Shown: positions 61,499 to 64,000 of the stretch, piece after piece
Numbering within the stretch: the first letter of the stretch is position 1
How the letters are laid out: each line of letters begins with the position of its first letter
DNA from: Streptomyces halstedii
GTDB taxonomy: Bacteria > Actinomycetota > Actinomycetes > Streptomycetales > Streptomycetaceae
Length of the DNA: 64,000 nt
NCBI GenBank assembly: GCA_000720535.1
Contig: JOAZ01000020.1
Span: 186,001 to 250,000 of the forward strand
Direction: 5' to 3'
Made by a program: the position numbers and the translations under genes
Notes under the pieces: model-generated
Seen by the model: only the letters and a program-made list of their open reading frames with translations
The model's database searches: none
What the model was told of the DNA's origin: nothing

Positions 61499-63163
61499 AT
61501 GCCACCGACCCGGAACCTTCCGCCCGAGACACCGGCACCGGCCGAGGCCGTCGCCCCGCTCATGCGGGGAATCACCGTCCTGCGACGGCTCACCGACGGC
61601 GACGGGACGATGAGCCTCAGCGCGCTGGAACGCGCGACCGGTCTCGCCCGCTCCACCGTCGACCGCGTCGCCACCACACTCGCCCGCATGGGGTACGTAC
61701 GCCTCGACGGCCGCGACGTCACCCTCGCCCCGCCCCTGATGGAACTCGGCAACGCCTATCTGGCCTCCATCCGCCTTCCCGCCCTCCTCGGCGAGCGGGC
61801 CGACGCCCTCGCGGACGAACTCGACGAGTCCGTCTCCCTGGCCGTGAGCGACGGCGACGGCATCCGCTTCATCCATCAGGCCACCCGGCGCCGCGCCATG
61901 TCCCTCAGCTTCCGCATCGGCGACCTGCTGCCCGCCGAACGGACCGCCCCGGGGCCCCTGTTCGCGGCCGGCTGGGACAGCGACAGTTGGACGGCCTGGC
62001 GTGAGCGGCGGGCCGGGGACCCGGAAGGCGGCCACTTCCCGTCCGTGCCGCACCGCCCGCTCCCGGCGGCCGAACGGTTCGAGGACAGGGTGGCCCGTGC
62101 GCGTACCGAGCGGTGGGCGCTGGACGACCAGTTGATCGAACCCGGCCTGGTGGCACTCGCGGTCCTGGTCCGCGGGCCCGCCACGGTCCCCACCTGCGCG
62201 CTGAGCGTGGTGAGCCACACCAGCCGGCACACCGCCCGGGAGCTGCGCGACAGTCTGCTCCCCCGCCTGCGCACCGCCGCCCAGGAGATGGAACGCCACC
62301 TGCGCGATGCCCCGCCCGCGCCAGCCGCGGCCGCGCCCGAGGCGCTCGCCTCCTGGACGGGTGCGTCGAAACAGGAACTGGGCCGCGGGTTCATCGAATC
62401 CCTCGCGCGCGGCCTGACCGTCCTGACCGCGTTCGGCGACGGCGGTGACCACCTCACGCTCAGCGGTGTCGCCCAGGCCACCGGCCTCTCCAGGGCCTCC
62501 GCCCGCCGGGCCCTCATCACCCTGGAACACCTCGGCTACGCCGCTTCCGAGGGCCGCCACCACCGGCTCACCCCACGCGTCCTGGGCCTCGGCTACCCGC
62601 CGCTCTCCCGCACGACCCTCGCCCAGATCGCCCAGCCCCATCTCGCGGCGCTGGCCGGGCGGATCGGGGACTCGGTGTCACTCGCGGTGCTCGCCGACGA
62701 CTCCGTGCAGTACGTCGCCCGAGCGGCGACCCACAGCATCATGAACGTCAACATCACCGTGGGCACCCGCTTCCCCGCCTACGCCACGTCCCTCGGCCGC
62801 GTCCTGCTGGCCGACCTGCCCGCCGCCGACCTCGCCGCCGTGCTCGCCCGCACCGAGTTCCGCCCCCTCGCCGAGCACACCCTGACCCGCCGCGGCGCCC
62901 TCGAAGCCGCTCTGGACCGCGTCCGGGAGCAGGGGCACGCCCTGGTGGACGAGGAGTTGGAAGCGGGACTCCGCTCGATCGCCGTCCCCGTCCGCGACCG
63001 CACCGGCGGCGCCGTCGCGTCGATCAACGTGGCCATGCACAGCGGCAGCCGCACGATCGAGGAGTGCGAGGAGCAGGTCCTCCCCCGACTCCGCGCCACG
63101 GCGGGAGGGATCGAGGCCGAGCTGCACACCGCGGAGCGCTTCGCACGGGTCGCGGTGGCGTGA
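61499..63163 (+). CDS. Tandem IclR-family regulator of the pca operon (two fused IclR units)
   Basis: A 554-residue protein made of two complete IclR modules. Unit 1 (about 1-265) has the helix-turn-helix LSALERATGLARSTVDRVATT and a ligand-binding GAF-like domain. Unit 2 (about 295-545) has LSGVAQATGLSRASARRALIT followed by the ligand-binding signature ATSLGRVLLA. Single-unit PcaR/PcaU proteins bind DNA as dimers and respond to protocatechuate or beta-ketoadipate; a fused pair could act as a built-in dimer. GGAGAG precedes the ATG at 61499. It diverges from pcaI. Confidence 0.88.
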   Translation: MPPTRNLPPETPAPAEAVAPLMRGITVLRRLTDGDGTMSLSALERATGLARSTVDRVATTLARMGYVRLDGRDVTLAPPLMELGNAYLASIRLPALLGERADALADELDESVSLAVSDGDGIRFIHQATRRRAMSLSFRIGDLLPAERTAPGPLFAAGWDSDSWTAWRERRAGDPEGGHFPSVPHRPLPAAERFEDRVARARTERWALDDQLIEPGLVALAVLVRGPATVPTCALSVVSHTSRHTARELRDSLLPRLRTAAQEMERHLRDAPPAPAAAAPEALASWTGASKQELGRGFIESLARGLTVLTAFGDGGDHLTLSGVAQATGLSRASARRALITLEHLGYAASEGRHHRLTPRVLGLGYPPLSRTTLAQIAQPHLAALAGRIGDSVSLAVLADDSVQYVARAATHSIMNVNITVGTRFPAYATSLGRVLLADLPAADLAAVLARTEFRPLAEHTLTRRGALEAALDRVREQGHALVDEELEAGLRSIAVPVRDRTGGAVASINVAMHSGSRTIEECEEQVLPRLRATAGGIEAELHTAERFARVAVA

Positions 63164-63211
63164 GGGCCGGGGTGCGGCCGGCCGCGCGGACGCTCCGGAT
63201 AGAGTCGTGGA

Positions 63212-64000
63212 GTGGACATCCCCCGCCTGCTCGACGGCCGGCTGAAGTTCCGGCACCTGATCCTCGTGGACGCCCTCTCCCGGCAGGGCAGCGTCGTCGG
63301 GGCCGCGGCGGAACTGCACGTGACACAGCCCGCGGCCACCCGGAGCCTGCACGAACTGGAGGACATCCTCGGAGTCGCGCTGTTCGAACGCAGGCCCCGG
63401 GGCGTCACCGCCACGGTCTTCGGCGAGGCGTTCACCCAGCACGCGCGGGCCGTGCTCGCGCAACTGGCGCAGGCGGGGCGTCATGTGGTGGAACTCGCCG
63501 ACGCGGACCGGGGGACGGTGATCGTCGGCACACACCTGGCCGGATCCAATGTGCTCCTGCCACGGGCCATCACCGGGATCAAAAAGGAGCGCCCGTATCT
63601 GACGGTGATCGTGCGGGAGGCGTCGCCCGAGGCGCTGCTGCTGGAGCTGGAAGCCGGGCGCGTCGACTTCGTCGTGGGCCGGCTGACCGCGCCGTCCGAC
63701 GAGCGGATGGTGCGCCGCAAGCTCTACGACGAGTCGGTCGACCTGGTCGTCCGGGCCGGGCACGTCCTCGTCGGGCGGCCGCACGTCGAGCTGGCCGAGC
63801 TGGTGGACTACCCGTGGATCCTGCCGGGCGGGGAAACGGCGCTGCGCCGGGAGATCGAGGAGTTCTTCACCCGCAACGGCTTCGCCCTCCCGCTGAACCG
63901 GGTCGAGACCACCTCGTTCCTGACGGTACGCCAGCTCCTGCTGGAGACGAACGTCGTCGCCGTACTGCCCAGCCTGATCATCCGGGACGACCCCCGGATC
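63212..64000 (+). CDS. LysR-family regulator, PcaQ/GbpR-like (3' end outside window)
   Basis: The first 263 codons of a LysR protein, cut by the window end. The N-terminal helix-turn-helix is GSVVGAAAELHVTQPAATRSL followed by ELEDILGVALFERRPRGVTAT. The substrate-binding domain follows (VIVGTHLAGSNVLLPRAI, KRV-like ERMVRRKLYDESVDLVVRAGH). The pattern matches the PcaQ/GbpR/CbbR-like group that controls aromatic catabolism. The GTG at 63212 gives the normal family length before the helix-turn-helix. It lies 48 bp after the tandem IclR gene and may be a second regulator of pca genes. Confidence 0.85.
   Translation, partial: MDIPRLLDGRLKFRHLILVDALSRQGSVVGAAAELHVTQPAATRSLHELEDILGVALFERRPRGVTATVFGEAFTQHARAVLAQLAQAGRHVVELADADRGTVIVGTHLAGSNVLLPRAITGIKKERPYLTVIVREASPEALLLELEAGRVDFVVGRLTAPSDERMVRRKLYDESVDLVVRAGHVLVGRPHVELAELVDYPWILPGGETALRREIEEFFTRNGFALPLNRVETTSFLTVRQLLLETNVVAVLPSLIIRDDPRI

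Noticed and set aside
1-64000. tRNA, rRNA and CRISPR arrays
   Set aside because: No cloverleaf-like segments, rRNA stretches or regularly spaced repeat-spacer arrays were noticed. The short tandem arrays have no unique spacers. A tRNAscan/Infernal run would be decisive.

Overview
The window looks like a chromosomal segment of a Streptomyces. G+C is high throughout, GTG starts and start/stop overlaps are common, TTA codons are almost absent, and it carries a SARP regulator and DmdR/IdeR-type iron boxes. Nothing here was checked by database search. Functions come from reading the translated sequences and recognising families.

Left part (1-15,100). An ECF sigma factor of SigJ type, cut by the window edge, diverges from a small membrane protein. 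A HEAT-repeat gene and a MerR-HEAT fusion form an operon behind a classic 19-bp-spacer MerR promoter. An iron-box-controlled AraC regulator precedes an 8.6-kb iron-box-controlled operon. That operon holds a siderophore-binding lipoprotein, two FecCD permeases, an ATPase, a heterodimeric ABC transporter with complementary defects in its two nucleotide-binding domains, and a siderophore-interacting flavoprotein. It resembles FepBDGC and a split mycobacterial IrtAB system encoded together. A hypothetical gene and a small MerR-like gene follow.

Middle-left (15,675-29,569). A minus-strand group encodes an MfnB-type furan synthase, an aldehyde dehydrogenase, an aryl-alcohol-type dehydrogenase and a carboxyl methyltransferase-like enzyme, and I read it as a possible furan-carboxylate mini-cluster. 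Next come the fructose PTS operon (fruR-fruK-fruA-ptsH), an RNA cyclic phosphodiesterase, a VOC protein and a large secreted GH87-like alpha-1,3-glucanase.

Centre (30,125-52,124). This is a biosynthetic gene cluster and the main discovery. One operon has the four enzymes for 3-hydroxyanthranilate: DAHP synthase, PhzE-type ADIC synthase, PhzD-type isochorismatase and a DhbA-type dehydrogenase. Another has a FAD enzyme overlapping an aspartase-superfamily lyase, matching the CreE/CreD pair that makes nitrous acid from aspartate. Two tandem acyl-AMP ligases are candidates for the diazotising enzyme. A SRPBCC protein, MFS exporter, Rrf2 regulator, quinone-oxidoreductase homologue, catalytically altered IS701-like protein, lone acetolactate synthase and a SARP complete the set. 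The prediction is a diazo or diazo-derived product from 3-hydroxyanthranilate. SARP-box-like direct repeats precede two of the operons, and the SARP and exporter genes each contain a TTA codon, which suggests bldA control.

Right part (52,254-64,000). An LLM-class oxidoreductase, a GNAT protein and a small secreted protein precede a complete protocatechuate branch of the beta-ketoadipate pathway (pcaIJFHGB plus fused pcaDC). It diverges from a tandem-IclR regulator, and a LysR regulator is cut by the window end.
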